From contig CAMNAE010000116.1 of the NCBI GenBank assembly GCA_946530565.1, positions 1-5,928 of the forward strand: a stretch of DNA of 5,928 bases. The letters run 5' to 3'. The position numbers and the translations under genes are program-made. The notes under the pieces were generated by a model that was given only the letters and a program-made list of their open reading frames with translations, had not been told where the DNA came from and ran no database searches. This DNA is from an uncultured Oscillibacter sp. (lineage in GTDB: Bacteria; Bacillota; Clostridia; Oscillospirales; Oscillospiraceae). Shown here piece by piece: positions 5,019 to 5,928 of the stretch (the first letter of the stretch is position 1; every line of letters begins with the position of its first letter).

Positions 5019-5928
5019 TTGGCTTCCTATTATATCGATTATGAAAACGTCGGCTCCGCCGGCTTCAACGGCGTGGAAAAGCTCACGGAGCAAGATCGCG
5101 TGCTGATCTTTTTCAGCCTCCACGCCGACACGATGAAGATCCCGCAGATCCGGCTTCTGATGCGCGCGAAGGCGCAGATCATCTTCAAGGAGGTCGCGGG
5201 CGGGACGCCGAACGCGCTCGACTTTGAGCTCATCACGATGCTCTTCTACTCCAAGCGGCCCGATGAGGAGTGCTGGATCATCACGAAGGACACCGGCTAC
5301 GACGCCGCGATCCGCATGAGCCGCAGCCTCGACATCCACGATGTGCGCCGCGCGCCCTCGATCCAGAAGGCGCTCGAGTTCGCTTCGTCGCTCAGAAGGA
5401 GCCGCCAGAACCCGAATGCGCCGCGGCCGCAGGAGAGTGCGCACAGCGAGACGGGTCCGGAGCGGGCGGAAGAAGCCGCGGCCGTGCTGCCGGAGGAGGC
5501 TGCGCCGACGAATGAAAAGCAGCTCGCCGAGGAGTTTTTGAGCGTTCCCGATGAACACGCGGCCGTGGTTCCGGCGGAAGAGCCGACTGAGTCTGAGGCG
5601 CAGGAGGCGTCTTCGTTCCCGGAGCCCGCTGAGCCTTCCGCGGAGGTGCCCGTGCCCGTCATCGTCCAGAGCGTGAAGAAGCGCTCCTCACGCCGGCGCA
5701 GAGGCCGTGGCCAGAAGACGCAGGAGCTGAAATCTGCATCCGAAGCTTCTCCGGTCGAGACGACTTCGGCAGTCCCCGCACCGGCCGCGGAGAGCCCTGC
5801 CCCGGACGACGCGCAGGAGCCGGAGCGCCTGCCCCAGGCCGAGACGGCTGAAAACGTGCCCGAGACTGAGGCGGCCTCGCCCGCCGCTGCTGAGACGCCG
5901 GTGTCCGCCGCTGCGGAGGAGACGCCGG
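5019..5928 (+). CDS. PIN/NYN-like putative ribonuclease with Arg-rich patch and acidic tail (runs off right edge)
   Basis: 303 codons are visible, with no stop. Residues 1-121 form a PIN-like fold: strand YYIDYENVG (4-12, Asp7 and Asn10), then VLIFFS (28-33), IIFKEVAGGTPNALDFEL (54-71, Asp68 and Glu70) and WIITKDTGYDAAI (86-98, Asp91 and Asp95). The acidic residues sit where PIN/NYN nucleases bind the metal, so RNA cleavage is plausible but not proven. From about 122 the protein is low-complexity, rich in Glu, Pro, Ala and Ser. It is broken by a basic island KKRSSRRRRGRGQK (220-233), which looks like an RNA-binding patch. The acidic tail continues to the window edge. It starts at TTG with a strong ribosome binding site 18 nt after the XpaC-like gene, so it is the third cistron of the cassette. 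A role in RNA processing or in defence are both open. Confidence 0.8.
   Translation, partial: MASYYIDYENVGSAGFNGVEKLTEQDRVLIFFSLHADTMKIPQIRLLMRAKAQIIFKEVAGGTPNALDFELITMLFYSKRPDEECWIITKDTGYDAAIRMSRSLDIHDVRRAPSIQKALEFASSLRRSRQNPNAPRPQESAHSETGPERAEEAAAVLPEEAAPTNEKQLAEEFLSVPDEHAAVVPAEEPTESEAQEASSFPEPAEPSAEVPVPVIVQSVKKRSSRRRRGRGQKTQELKSASEASPVETTSAVPAPAAESPAPDDAQEPERLPQAETAENVPETEAASPAAAETPVSAAAEETP

Noticed and set aside
4359..5558. 399-codon open frame on the minus strand
   Set aside because: It lies antisense to the XpaC-like and PIN-like genes, which have ribosome binding sites and family motifs. Its sequence is a Leu/Arg/Asp/Val-rich shadow typical of GC-rich DNA.
1..5928. CRISPR arrays, tRNA or rRNA genes, insertion sequences, attachment sites
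   Set aside because: Looked for by eye and not found: no regularly spaced repeats, no transposase motifs, no terminal inverted repeats and no tRNA cloverleaf.

Overview
The window looks like chromosomal DNA of a GC-rich member of the Firmicutes, most likely an anaerobic clostridial lineage of the Oscillospiraceae type. The reasons are a T-box leader with an intrinsic terminator in front of an amino-acid biosynthesis gene, strong AGGAGG-type ribosome binding sites, sigma-A-type promoters in AT-rich gaps between GC-rich genes, a TTG start, and an iron-containing alcohol dehydrogenase beside an Old Yellow Enzyme homologue. The lineage is inferred; no rRNA or marker phylogeny is available.

Left part, minus strand (1-911): the N-terminal 167 codons of ilvC (ketol-acid reductoisomerase, branched-chain amino-acid synthesis). 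It is preceded by a well-formed T-box riboswitch with an AUC (Ile) specifier, antiterminator and terminator that exclude each other, a consensus promoter (TTGACA, 17 bp, TATGAT) and an A-rich UP-like tract.

Middle part, minus strand (1092-3383): a two-gene operon. The first gene is a single-domain FMN ene-reductase of the Old Yellow Enzyme family and the second is an iron-containing alcohol dehydrogenase; 32 bp separate them. Together they could reduce an enone or enal first at the C=C bond and then at the carbonyl, but the substrate is unknown. No good terminator is seen between this operon and the ilvC promoter.

Divergent control region (3308-3510): two back-to-back promoters with two inverted repeats. 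One sits on the -10/start region of the ene-reductase promoter, and the other lies almost midway between the two promoters. No regulator gene is in view.

Right part, plus strand (3511-5928): a tightly packed three-gene cassette. It encodes (1) a 102-aa protein resembling the NAD-ligase Ia (NMN-binding) domain without the rest of a ligase, (2) a membrane protein with a predicted winged helix and an XpaC-like C-terminal domain, overlapping gene 1 by ATGA, and (3) a PIN/NYN-like putative ribonuclease with a TTG start, an Arg-rich patch and a long acidic Pro/Ala/Glu tail that runs off the window. This cassette is the best candidate for an undescribed system: a membrane anchor, a possible nucleotide-pocket protein and a putative RNase in one transcript.
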